64,000 nt of DNA, taken from NCBI GenBank assembly GCA_900073065.1, contig FJOG01000004.1, positions 1,253,450 through 1,317,449 on the forward strand, written 5' to 3'. Shown one piece after another: positions 34,433 to 46,428 of this stretch; position 1 is the first letter of the stretch; each line of letters opens with the position of its first letter. The notes under the pieces are model-generated. The model worked only from the letters and a program-made list of their open reading frames with translations. It was not told the origin of the DNA and ran no database searches. The stretch is from Phialocephala subalpina (Eukaryota; Ascomycota; Leotiomycetes; Helotiales; Mollisiaceae). The position numbers and the translations under genes were made by a program.

Positions 34433-36085
34433 AACTGGAGACGAGAAGGAGTGATGCAGTTGTGGAGGTTTATGTCACGGCTGTGCCTGTGAAAGGGGCG
34501 AGTGATGCTTTAAGGTATGTTTGAATTTATCCCCTTCTAATTTCCGCATTCAGTGCTAGGGATCTTTAGAAAGTTTCTCCATGGGCTGCGAACTTCATGT
34601 TGCATGTTGTGTCTTCTATCTTGGGTTTTGCATTTTGGAGAGGCCTTGAGATGGAGCAGATGAGGGATAAGATGCTGATTTGAGAATAGTTTGATTCGAA
34701 AGCTGCTTCCAGATGATGGCGGCCTCGATTTCCAGCATCTTCGCCGCTTTGCAAAGTCCTCGGACGTCCCAGAGCATGTCAGAGAATCGTATGCTGCAGC
34801 TCGAGATGCTGCCAATCGAGATCATACTACGCACAGTAGCTCGCACAGCGAACCACTGAAGCTGTTCCTCATCGTTGGTCCAGTGAGCGCCATCTCTCTG
34901 GTAGTCCTCAAAATCACACTTTCTAAGATACTCGGCGATCTCGTAATTTTCACGACCAAGGTCCCTCTCCTAGCGCCAACATCACAGGAACAGGCGAAGA
35001 GCTGGACGGAGCAGTATTGGCCTACTGTGTATAAGAAGAACAATCCGTTTGGACCGCATCCGAGTATTATTGACAGAGCGGAGGAGGAGATTCGTAATGA
35101 GGTGGAGAAGTGGATGGATCTGGCGCATCAAGTCGCGAGCGAGACAAGCGAAGCTGGTTCGGGGGAAAGAGTCGGGGTTGTCGTCGTTGAAAGGAAAGCT
35201 GGGAAGGCGAAAGTCGTCGCTGTTGCTGGTGATGCGAGGTGGAAGGGTTTCGACATAGGCGAGAGAAGAGGAGCTGGTAATGTAACCGCTCATGCCGTTA
35301 TGAGGGTTATTGGGATCGTCGCTGGCGCGTTGAAGAAGAGGGACGAGGAAAGTCAAGATTCTATCGAAACGGCGGTGGAAATGACCGATGATCCAAGGCT
35401 TGACGGTGCTACATACAGTCCCTCCGAGTACTCCAGCAGGTCGATCGACACTCCAACCCTCCTACATTTGAGGTCCTCCTCCTCAACTCACTCAAGATAC
35501 ACCATCGATGCTGAGAATGAGAACGACAACCTTATAGCTACTGGTAGTATAGCTTTCGTTTCTCTAACATCAAACCTATCGACAGAGATACCCAAGAACA
35601 AAAACGAGGCGGATTCGACACTCTCCATTGCCGCAGATTCGTCGACAAATCCAATACCAAGAATGGAGGAAATTCCAAAATCGTCAGAATCCGATAAGGA
35701 ACAGGATGGCGCATCCAGGCGAGTCTCTGGTGCGGAAGTACAGTGCCAAGATAATCGCGAGATTTTCCAGGACCGCCCACTTCTAGGAGTCGAGAAGCAA
35801 CATTTCGACCCCGATGGCAATCAGAACGGATATCTGTGCCACGACCTCGAGATTTATTGCACACACGAACCTTGCGTCATGTGCTCAATGGCAATCGTAC
35901 ATTCGAGATTTGGTCGAGTTATCTTCGAACGACGAATGGAGAAAACAGGTGGAATGAGTGCGGACGGCGAGCTCGGTCATGGACTTGCTTGGAGAAAAGA
36001 GCTGAATTGGACGCTACTTGCTTGGCAATGGCAACGTGCCGCCGACGAGGAAGAGAAGAGCAATTGTGGAGACCTCCATGCTTGA
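34360..36085 (+). CDS. TAD3: tRNA adenosine-34 deaminase subunit Tad3
   Basis: Two exons, 34360-34514 and 34690-36085, are joined in phase 2 (donor GTATGT), giving 516 residues. Tad3 is the structural partner of Tad2 that converts A34 to inosine in tRNA anticodons. The N-terminal block ETRRSDAVVEVYVTAVPVK, then HLRRFAK and YWPTVYKKNNPFGPHPS, is characteristic. The deaminase motif is HAV at about residues 253-255. Val replaces the catalytic Glu, which is the known signature of this inactive subunit. The second zinc motif PCVMC is at about 446-450. Roughly 190 residues separate the two motifs, much of it Ser/Asp/Glu-rich, longer than expected for the family. The first 25 residues come from the 250-bp duplicated unit, so the start (34360, or in-frame ATGs at 34300 and 34393) is uncertain. 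Confidence 0.85.
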
Positions 36086-37607
36086 TGCAGTGCGGGTGAA
36101 GACACTTGACACGTATCCAACTATGGCCAGCCCCGAGAGTCTCGGTGTGCGTCCCTGGTAAATTCCACCATTGTTGTTTATGCCACTCCTTGGAATCTCC
36201 ACCACCCGAAATTCCTGATGAGGGCCGGCATTTTCTTGAGGGTGCCTTGTGGGTCATCTGGAGAAGCTTGTTGGTTTCTTGGGATGCTCGGCCAGACACC
36301 TTTGAAAAGCTTGTTGAAAACGTGCTCCGTAAATTGGAGTTGCTAAACATGTCTTCCGGAAAAACATTTTTAAGAGAGAAAGTTCTTAGCTTTTACGCGT
36401 TACCTAAATCGCAATATCCTCCTGAGTTTCCATGATAATTCGAATGTCCCCGGACCATTGGTACTTCGTGGCTAAGCAGGGAACGAAGGAAAAGACGGGA
36501 GAGCAAAGTCTAGAGAAGGACCATCGTCACGAGAGCAGCTTTCCATGGCACCTCCAAGCATATCGAGATAGACCTCTCTCCGCTTCATATTGAGGAACGT
36601 GCGTGCGGTTAGCATTCATCCCACGACAGAGTCTCACGTTTCATCAGGTTCTTATGTGCTAACAGCCCGTCAACCGGGACATTGGGCTTCTTCGAATGTT
36701 CCATGAGCTTGGCAACGTCTGCTTTGGGTTCTTTTCTCGGTGTGGAGGGGTCATGCAAATGCCTTCGATCTAGGGTCGAATGCTAGGGAATGTGCCTGGC
36801 CATTCCAAACGCACGACTCGACGAGATAGCTTCGAAAGAATCCCGGTATCAACTTAAAATGTCTCATGTATATCCCCGGACAAGCGAGTCCAAGATCTGC
36901 ACAAGTTCCGTTGGCTGAATTTAATCCCTACGCTTCACCCAAAACGGTCGCATACAAACGCCACCATGAAGAGACATATCTAGTGGTACCAATAATCACA
37001 AAAATTATGTGTACCGAGAAACAAAGCTTTTTCCATGGGTCAAAAATGCGCCTCTTCCCCAGTTGTGTCGTCCGGTAAGCTTGTAGATAAAAAAACGTGC
37101 CTCACCCTACCACTCTCATTGGTTTCATGAGCGCCTCTTCCACGTTGATTCAGCCTCGCCAGCCTCGCGAACATCGTCTGATGCTTATCGCGTGTGCGCA
37201 CAAAATCTCCAGCACTGTGGCTCATCTTTCTGCTATCGATTCTGCACGGGTCTGCATCGTTGCGGTACTTGCTTCTGCCATTCGTTGCGTCACGGGCTAG
37301 TCTACCCCATGGAATCCTCAAAAACAGATGACAGTGAGACTGATGCTGGCGTCGATACATAGGGCCAAAGTCGGACCTGCGCATTGAAATATTCACTGCC
37401 TACTGGTGAACCCTATCTTGTACGCCCTTAGCATCGTGCCTTCCTTCAAGAGCACGCCGTGGTTGCACCAAGCAAACTTCACAGCTAAATAACCCCCGCG
37501 TCCCTCCTGTGTTATCATTTTGAAAATCTCAAGCAGCAAGCTCACCATTATCGACCATCCTTCCTTCACGGTCTCGAGTCCTCGATAATCCTCTGCCTTC
37601 TACAACA
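36086..37607. other. 1.5-kb upstream region of the phosphate transporter
   Basis: No gene is supported. A CACGTT-type element (minus strand, about 37094-37099) resembles the weaker Pho4/NUC-1 site. A single hexamer is weak evidence for phosphate control. Confidence 0.35.
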
Positions 37608-40017
37608 ATGTCCGAACCAGCTGCTCCTTTGGCCAAGACGGCCGGAGGCAATGCTGCCTTCCACAATTTCAACAATGACTTCGCTCATATTACTAATCCT
37701 AACGAGCGAAGACGACTTGCTCTCGCTGAGATCGATAAGGCTCCTTTCGGATGGTATCACGTTCGCGCCTGTGTGGTTGCCGGTATCGGTTTCTTCACGG
37801 ATTCCTATGATATCTTTGCTGTTGGTCTTCTCACCACTATGTTGGGCATAGTTTACTGGTCAGTACAGCATTCAGGATACAGTTGGTAGACGGAACTGAG
37901 ACTAACAATATTGCAGGCCTAAGAGCAAGGTAATTCCACCTTCTGAGAGCAATATCACCATTTCCCAGGCCCTTCAAGAGTCCTAGATAGCCCGAGGCTC
38001 CTAGGACATTCTACTCTCTTCAAGTACTTGGAATAGGAATTCTGACACCTAGACAGGGTGTAATGCCAACAAATTCCGACACTGCTATCAAGGTCGCCAC
38101 TTCTGCAGGAACTGTCGTTGGTCAATTAGGCTTCGGTGCTTTGGCTGATATCGTTGGACGTAAACGTATGTACGGATTGGAGCTGATCGTTATCATTTTC
38201 GCAACCTTGGCCCAAGCTCTGTCCTCGAACTCATACTCTATGAACATCGTCGGTGTTATTATCTTCTGGCGTGTGCTTATGGGTATTGGTAGATGTTTCC
38301 AGACTTGGATCTTGGACTTCAGCTAACAGAGCAACAGGAATTGGTGGTGATTACCCGCTCTCTTCCATCATTACCTCGGAGTATGTACTCCATTTATCCT
38401 CTCACCAGCTTTTACAATTCCCCAGCCTTGCCGGGGCTTTCTCGTCCACAATCTTGTTCTACCGTACTTCGAGTGATAGATGCCCACCCCAAGCCATTCC
38501 AGGCCATCCTAGCCTGAGAATGTCCATGCTAGGCTGGGATATTGAAATCGCTGCTCTTCACGGACTGCAACTAACTAGTCTGCAGATTTGCTGCCACCAA
38601 ATGGAGAGGAGCTATGATGGGAACCGTCTTTGCTATGCAAGGTTTCGGTCAATTGACAGCTGCCATCGTCATGATCATTATCACTGCCGGTTTCAAGGAG
38701 AGTCTGTTGAGCGCTAAGACATACGCAACCTGTCAAGGTGTATGCGGAATTGCTGTGGATAAGGTAACAGGATTCCAAGAGACCAATTGGAGCATAGTAC
38801 TAATCATGGGCTACAGCTGTGGAGAATTCTCATTGGTTTCGGTGCCGTCCCTGCCTGCATCGCTCTTTACTACCGTCTTACCATTCCCGAGACTCCTCGA
38901 TATACCTTCGACGTCACCCGTGATGTCGAGAAGGCAGTAGATGATGTTACTGCTTACAAGGCTGGCAAGTCTGAGGGTAACCCAGACGAAATTGTCCGTG
39001 TTCAAGGTCGCATTTCTGGAGAGAAAAACCTCACTATCCCAAAGGCTAGCTTCAAGGACTTCATCAAATATTACTCTACATGGAAAAATGGATCAGTTCT
39101 TCTTGGCACGGCTGGTTCCTGGTGCCTGCTCGATATGTTAGTCTTCTTGAACGGTTGGGTGTGCATATACTGATAGTAACAGTGCTTTCTACGGTGTCTC
39201 TCTCAACAACCCCATCATTTTATCTACTATCGGTTTCTCTGGTGGACCGACTGTCTACAAGATCCTCATGAACACTGCCGTCGGTAATTTGATCATAGTA
39301 CTCGCTGGAGCTCTGCCCGGGTATGAGGGAATTCATTGCAAAGATATTCAGAGCCGAATTCTTCGCAAGTACTGCGAACTCGGCTCTTCAGATCCTCGAC
39401 TCCCAAATTCTACGTCAAATCATATACTAATTTGTTTATAGATACTGGGTTACCGTTGCCACTGTCGACGCCGTCGGCCGCAAACCTATCCAGCTTATGG
39501 GTTTCACCATCCTTGTAAGTGTTCCTGAGCCATAAGGACATTTACAATACTAACCCTACACTAGACGATCCTCTTCTGTATCTTTGGCTTCGGGTATAAC
39601 GAGATTCCCAATCACGGTCTCCTTGCTCTCTATGTTCTCGCCCAGTTCTTCTTCAACTTTGATCCTAACGCTACGACGTTTATCGTTCCCGGAGAGTGCT
39701 TCCCCACTCGTTATCGTTCGACCTCCCACGGTATCTCCGCTGCCTCTGGCAAGATCGGTGCCATCATTGCTCAATCCGCCATCGCTCCTCTCCGTGTTCG
39801 TGGTGCCGTCAAGGGCGCTACTGGCCATGCTGCCTCCCCATGGTTACCACACGTCATGGAAATCTTCGCTCTCTTCATGTTCCTCGGTATCTTCACCACT
39901 CTTTGCATTCCCGAAACTGCTCGCAAGACTCTTGAGGAGCTTAATGGTGAAGAAAACGTCACTGTGGTTGAGGAGTCTGTTCCTGCATCTAAGGGCGAGC
40001 ACGAGGATAAGGAGTAG
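37608..40017 (+). CDS. PHO84: High-affinity phosphate:H+ symporter, PHO84 type
   Basis: Nine exons are 37608-37858, 37917-37929 (13 nt), 38057-38288, 38338-38380, 38586-38763, 38817-39136, 39183-39320, 39442-39514 and 39565-40017, giving 566 residues with all phases consistent. The protein is a major facilitator of the PHS family in the plasma membrane. Visible signatures are GFFTDSYDIF (helix 1), the loop ADIVGRKRMYG, the substrate-site segment GIGIGGDYPLSS, VDAVGRKPIQ in the second half, and PGECFPTRYRSTSHG with ISAASGK. Transcription by phosphate starvation is likely by family but only weakly supported here. The intron at 38381-38585 is longer than the others. Confidence 0.93.
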
Positions 40018-41699
40018 GGATCCCTTAGGTTGAAAGTGGAAGAGGGGTTTCTTGGCCATATTTTCTTTTTTCAAGAGCCTTGATGATTGATATCTATAAG
40101 CATTGTAGTTTGTATTAGATGTAGAAGAAGAGGAGGAGGAGAATCGCAAATCAATGATTTCCCATTGACCGCTTGCTCTCTTTGGATCTGTCGTGAAGTG
40201 ATTGTTCAACTCAGCTTCAGCTATTGCGGCGATGAGAGCAACAGTAATAGCACGGTAGATGCTGAGCCGGTACTGCATCTCGACACAAAAAGACTACAAC
40301 GTAATAAGTTTAAACTCACATTGAGGATAGCCTAGAATCTCAATGCGTCAGAAACAGGGGAAGCATACCAAAGTCCCAAGCAACACGGAACATTGGAAAC
40401 TAACGTTCGGATCAAGTCTTTCACATCGAGCTAGATGAGAAGCTTTCATGTCAACCTCGTACCGAGTCATACACTCTCTTAAGATTCATTGAAAGTAATT
40501 CGAGCTCTGGGACATTATATTGCTTCTATTTCCGCTCTCCGGAATTCCGTGTCCCCTTTACGCGACATCTGAGGATGTCTTTCCTTGTTATTTAGAATTT
40601 CTCGTTGAGCTATCTACGTCATTATTCATCCTGTCAAAACGTCTATTTAGCTCCTGCAGATTCTGAGACGAATTTGCTACTGTCTTCCACGTCGATGTTG
40701 ACATCGTCTGCTTCCCGCCGTATCCTTTGGTACAAGCATGCTGTACCCACGAGTACAGAGCCACACAGGCTTCGGGCCACTTTAGCACTTTGGTGAAGAT
40801 TAGATGTGTCGCGTTACCCTCTCATTAGAGACGCAAGACCAAATCTGGAAGCTCTGGATCGAAGGCAATTGAATTGTTCACCTCGGATGTCAACATACTC
40901 AGTTGTTTTTCGTCAAATCAACCGTCAATTGAGGATCAAGTATTAGTTCTATGGATACATTGAAGACAAGCGAAATTAGGACATTACAGACCGTATTTCG
41001 CTCGTCATCATATGACTTCTGAGATATCTGGTGAAAGTGACTCCTACGATCTCGTCAACCTTCTCACTTAGCAACCGGTCCAAAACTTCACGATTAAAAA
41101 GCTCAAAAGGCTCAAAAAACATTTAAAAAATTTATCAAAGCTAGTAGCATAGATTAAAAACCAGCAAAAACATAAATCCTCGGTATCGAGGTGGGTCTAT
41201 GAAAATCCCTCGGTGTTGATTGGGATTTTTTCGGAATGGTGTGTGCTCTCGCTTTTGAGCTCGGGGAGGCGTGTTACTCTCTTTCCAATACGAATCACAA
41301 TCTGACAAGGACCATTACCGATGGCTGCCCTTGTGCTTCCGATGCAAAGAAAGTGCTTATTTAAATCTATCTATATGGTTATTTGGGGGAGCGGGGCTGA
41401 GATGGGTCAGTGGAATCTGCGGATAGGAAGCGGCTGTCGCCTTGTTTTGGGAATTAGTGACGAGGGGTGAAAGAGGCGAAGAGGGTTGGCGATGTTCGGT
41501 GGGATGGACTTTGATATGGCTGTTCTTCTCTCTTGCTTGCTCTTGTGCATTGTTCTCCCAGCTAAATTCGGATGGAATTAATTTGGCATCTAGGAAGTAT
41601 AAACTCGTCTCCATCATCAAAGAATCCAAACAACTCCTCACTGTGAATTCCAGCTCTAATTCCAACTCCATCGCCCAGCTACCTTCCCACGGTCAGCAG
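40018..41699. other. Intergenic region between converging genes
   Basis: No gene is supported. A short A-rich stretch around 41085-41180 stands out in composition from its surroundings. Confidence 0.45.
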
Positions 41700-44600
41700 C
41701 TAGTTATCAGGCTCCCGAACCCTCAACCATTTATCATCAAAATCCCTCAACACCCTTTCCACTTCTCCCTTATCCATCTCACTCCTCTCCGCCAACCAAA
41801 TCCCATACTCCTTCTGCGCCTTCAGGATGTCCCCTTGAGCACCGGTCACATGCGTAGTATTCAATTGCTTGTACAGTCCCAACGCAGGATATGCTACAAC
41901 TCCGAAGAGTGCGTGGCCCGGTTGAGTGAGAAGTCCTCCACAGCCTTTGGCGATGCCTTTCATGAGGCCGAGAGCGCCGCCGTCGCGGGCACCTTTGTAG
42001 GGTTGGGTGAAGAAGCCAACGTAGCCGTCGTAGAAGCCGTATCCTAGACTCTGGAGGGGGAGATGTTAGGTGCAAGAAAAAGAGAGGAGCGGGGGAAAAC
42101 AATGGCAGAAACGAAAACATACCTTAACACCAGTAAGAGTCCCACTCTTCCACCCTCTAATCTCCCCATAATCCCTCACCTTATCCCCATACAACGCCGG
42201 CACATTGTGCAACCCATCGGCCATCGCCCGTGGCAAATCAATAGCGCCCTTCGTCAACGCCATTCCTACCTTACCAAATCCCCTTCCTACAGCGTTTGCG
42301 GCCGCTTTATTCGCACTCGGGGCTTTTGAGACAACACTTTCAGTCCCAGAGAATCCAGTCCCAGCTCTACTACCACTATGGCTCCATGTGCCGCTCCGAA
42401 TGCTTTGGTTGTCGTCGGATACGGATGCGGAGCCTGTGGTGGACATGGTCGTGGACATTGACATTTCGCGTTCCATGGTTTTTACCTTGCGGTATTCTTT
42501 GAGCGGAGATTCGACCATGGAGCCGACGGCGCCGCCGACGTTGGAGATGGACTCTATGAAGGCGGATGTGGTGCCTGTGATGGGGTCCCAGCGTTTGTTT
42601 TCGATGTTGATGGGTTTGGTTTTTATTCTTCACTTCAATATCAGTTTCTCCAACTCCCTCTCGCTAACAATTTTACACTGGGAAACGTACATCCTCAATG
42701 CACTAGCTTCAATCTTCTTATGCTCTACTAAAATAGCTGCAGCTTGATGTGACAATTTCAGTATCCTCTTCCCACGCTTCCAATACCAAGTTGCTGGATG
42801 GCGGGGCAGCATGTCGCAGTTCATTTGTTGGACGGGGAGATTCCGATGGAACGATTTGACTGCTTCTTTGACTCCGTTTTCGTGTTGCATTTTTGAGGAT
42901 ATTTGAGAGGCTGCTTGCATGGTTGAGGGGTGGAGGAGAAATTCGATGGCTTTAGAGAGGGTGGTGACGGAGAGGGGTTTTTGATCGAGGGGGCGGGGAC
43001 CGGCTCCGGCTGCTGCGACCATCTTGGCCCAGAATGGTTGGCTAGAGGTTAGTATCTGATTTGGTTGGGAGGCAAGCTTACTTACTCGCCGAAAAAGGGG
43101 ACGATTGCTGTGGGACGACCATTGAGGAGACCACAGGCGGTAGTCCCAGCACCACCGTGATGTATGACAGCTGAGACTTGCTTGAAGAGCCATTCTGGAG
43201 TATTTGTTAGATTTGGAAGTAAAGTGCAAATTCTCACATACCATGAGGGCAATCTCCAATAAAAAGGACATCCGGGTGATCCTCAGTAACATCACTTCCC
43301 AACTTGCTCCATCCTTCTGAGACGATGGCTCTGACACCACATTGTCGGACTGCATCGAGGATCGTCCGAGTCATACTATGAGCATCTTCCATAACAATGG
43401 AGCCAAAACCGATGTATATTGGAGTTGGACCTGCTGCTAGAAATTCGGCTATATGAGGAGGTGGTGTGTAATTTGGAGGATTTCGAAAGAAGAATCCGCA
43501 CACATCTGCATGCTCATCAGCTGTTGAAGTATGAATCAGGCAAGAAGTACGAACCAATATGGGATGGCCAGTCGAAAGGCTTTGGGATCAGCGCCGGAGA
43601 CCAGCAATACGTGAAAGGCACTTTCAAGTAATCTGCCAGATTCGCTCCTGCCATGGTTGGTAGTGCTTCCAGGTTCAGGGTTCTCTTTCGCCATTGATTT
43701 ACCACATCTCCTAGACTTCATATGATCCATCAGCAACAATACTCCCTAACCCTGGGAGGTACTCACCCCTGCCAAGTCATCATATCCACCAAACCATAAG
43801 AAAGAAAGTTGGTTGTATTGGCATCGGTAGTCGTTTGCTCAACATTAGCCAGAGGATGAGGAAAAGCTCTTGTAGCGCTCCACGGCATCGTAAACATCAG
43901 ATGTACTGGTATGCCTAAAGCCTGAGCACAATGCATATGCGCAAAGCCGGGAGGATTGGCAATGATAGCCTCAGCAACAAACGGTATTCCCGTGCTGTGA
44001 TCTGGTTCTATACACGACCTCCAACAGCCTTCCAACATCTCACCAACCATTTTCCGTTTCTTGGAAATGTCTCCTGCTCGTATCGTTTCGAATTTAGGTA
44101 TGATGCCAGGATTCTTCACCATGTATGCCATGAGATCTGCTGGATCTCCGCCTATTGAAAAGAATTCGAGGCCAGCATCTCGGATGAAGCTTTCGAAGTT
44201 TGGGTGGGTTGCAAGCCGAACTCGGTGGCCGACCAGCTGTAACTCCTGCCCGAGAGCTACGAAGGGCTGCACATCACCTGGCGGTAACTGTTAGCCTCAG
44301 CAAGATACCCCGAAAGGATCTCCTCGTACCTCTGCTTCCTACAACCTGTATGACAATATTGAGAAGAGGGTACGAATGTGCTGCAAAACTCCTCGCTCGC
44401 TCTACACTTGGCTCGTATTGTGGTAATGGTGGGAGAGTCGTGAAGTCATGCCCACGGCCTCTGAACATCATACTAATTCGTCCATTGTCTGATAACCTGT
44501 CAGATAATTTCGAACCATGCAATGCAATCAGGTGTTTGTACTTAGTACCGCCGTTGAGACATTCCTCCGCTCGTCTCCAAGCACTTCGTATGCCGGAGGG

Positions 44601-44926
44601 GCATCCCAATCGATATCCTCTTCAGAAACCGGGACCGTTGATCGTTGTGGAGAGGTTGGCTCAGCACTTGTTGGGGGTCTCTCCTGTCTTTCCTGTTTCT
44701 CCTTCGAATCTCTTCTTTCTAATGCGGCCAGTGTCTCTCGTTCCAACCTCGATTTTTCCTGGCTGGCAGACTCATGAGTTTGTTGTGGACGAGCATGTGT
44801 CGCCGAAATTGGTTCATAAGTTGGCTGTAGAGGTGACCTTATTTCTGTAGAGTGCAATTCGACGGGCCCAGGAGCTGCCGACACATCCGTCTCGAAGCTA
44901 AACCTCTGCCTACTTGCTGAATACAT
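41700..44926 (-). CDS. UDP-glucose:sterol glucosyltransferase-like enzyme (GT1)
   Basis: Nine exons are 44926-44542, 44488-44330, 44277-43767, 43715-43555, 43505-43242, 43194-43086, 43041-42691, 42627-42123 and 42050-41700, giving 931 residues with consistent phases. A disordered N-terminus precedes the acceptor domain ([19 protein letters not shown]). The central block [18 protein letters not shown] follows, then the UDP-sugar site with HHGGAGTT and FGDQPFW. This matches sterol 3-beta-glucosyltransferases (UGT80/ATG26 group) but lacks the PH/GRAM domains of Atg26. The C-terminal 250 residues hold a Ser-rich linker and a Gly-rich amphipathic tail ([20 protein letters not shown]) that recurs in fungal members. 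The acceptor of intron 3 is AAG rather than CAG/TAG but restores a perfect family match. The acceptor lipid is inferred, not shown. Confidence 0.88.
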
Positions 44927-46428
44927 ACTGAGAAGTCCTGGGGATTGAACGGGGTGAGAGAAGAGAACGACAGAAAGCAAAAATTTGGGAACTACCACAA
45001 CATAAAGCTTTAGAGATCAGTCTAAGAAGAACGGCATGAAGATGTCATGCCCAAGCTTTACCCAAACAAGGGTTTGGCATGCGGCTGCTTCCATACTTAA
45101 ATAAATCAGATGTAGAATCCAGGCACGCCCAGAGAAACTCTGTTTGGCATGGCCAATGATGAAGTGGCCGTACTCGTTTAGTCGCACTCGTATCTTCGTA
45201 TACCTCGCACCGAACGTTTGAAAGGTGGAACAAATGTAAGGTCCAGAAGAAGGCTTCCATTGTCCGACTCGGGAAGATCTGCGAGATTAGCCAATGGCCT
45301 TCTGATCATGAAGCCACAGGGCTGATCTGATGTTTGCGTCTAGATACGACATGATAATACGCGTATTCATGTTTCTGAAGTGCCGTTACCTTCTGGGCGA
45401 CAGCGAAGGATGAGGTACTGGAAGCCAGTGTATCAAAGTTTGCAAGCAGTGACAAGCTGAGAAAAGCCAGTTGGATCTCGTATTAGGGATAAAGATCAAT
45501 GAGATGGTTGGTTGTCACCGAGGGCTGCTGGATGAGATTGAGTTTGCAAGGAAGATGGGGCAATGTTTCGTGTTGACGTTCGTATTCGTAGCTCATGATT
45601 AGTCATCTTCGCATTGGTAGCAGCTTGGTCGCGATGTCTTCAGCCTCCCACTCAGCGCAGTCACGCACATCAAATGTCAGGACAACAGCATGGCATCTTT
45701 GAAACAGAGACCTGCAATTTCCACTGCACAAAATCGCAATGCCAATCACACATTCTCACTCGGGCAAAGTCCAATATTGACATAGACCTTTGGATCACGT
45801 TGTATCTGTCTTCGATCCATGAAGACTCGGCGTCGCGAAGGATGCTGAAGGTTGTTGAAGTGAAGCTTGGGAGTGAAGAGAAGCGAGGAAGGAAAGAGAC
45901 CAACGAGGAGAGATTTCCGGGGGGTGCTTATAGTCGCGCTAACGAGGAGGCACCTTCCTCCGTCTCCTCCTTGAGGAATTGGAAGCACGTCAAATGAGGT
46001 AGTCGAGTGAGGTGCGGCTTCCTCTGGCGCAAACGCGGTCTTGAAATCAAGCGACATGATCGACTAGACCAGACCAGACTGAATGAGACTGAGGGGAAAA
46101 GGCACGTTTCCATCTTGAGAGACGAGACGACAGTCACCACCCTTCGATTTCGGCCATGAGCGCATCTCCTACAACACCTTACTACTCCTTCCCAATCCCC
46201 GCAGCGCTCGCTGCGAAAAATGGCCGGATAATGGAAATAGGTACGAACACAAATATACGAGATGGAACGCAGGTTCATGATTTTTAATGATGTATACGAC
46301 ACAACGTCCTAGCAGCAAGTCGTAAAAGACCAGTGAGTCTTGAGCCCCAGAACGATTTTGCGACCAAACTTCAGTCACCATCTCCACATGGACACGAAAC
46401 TCCATGAACCGAGTAAGTTTATGATCCC
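44927..46428. other. 1.5-kb intergenic region
   Basis: A 103-codon minus-strand frame (46057-45746) begins plausibly (MSLDFKTAFAPEEA) but becomes low-information and matches nothing. I do not support it as a gene. Confidence 0.4.

Noticed and set aside
41442..42047. 201-codon plus-strand frame
   Set aside because: It is antisense to the last exon of the glucosyltransferase, whose protein tail is conserved.
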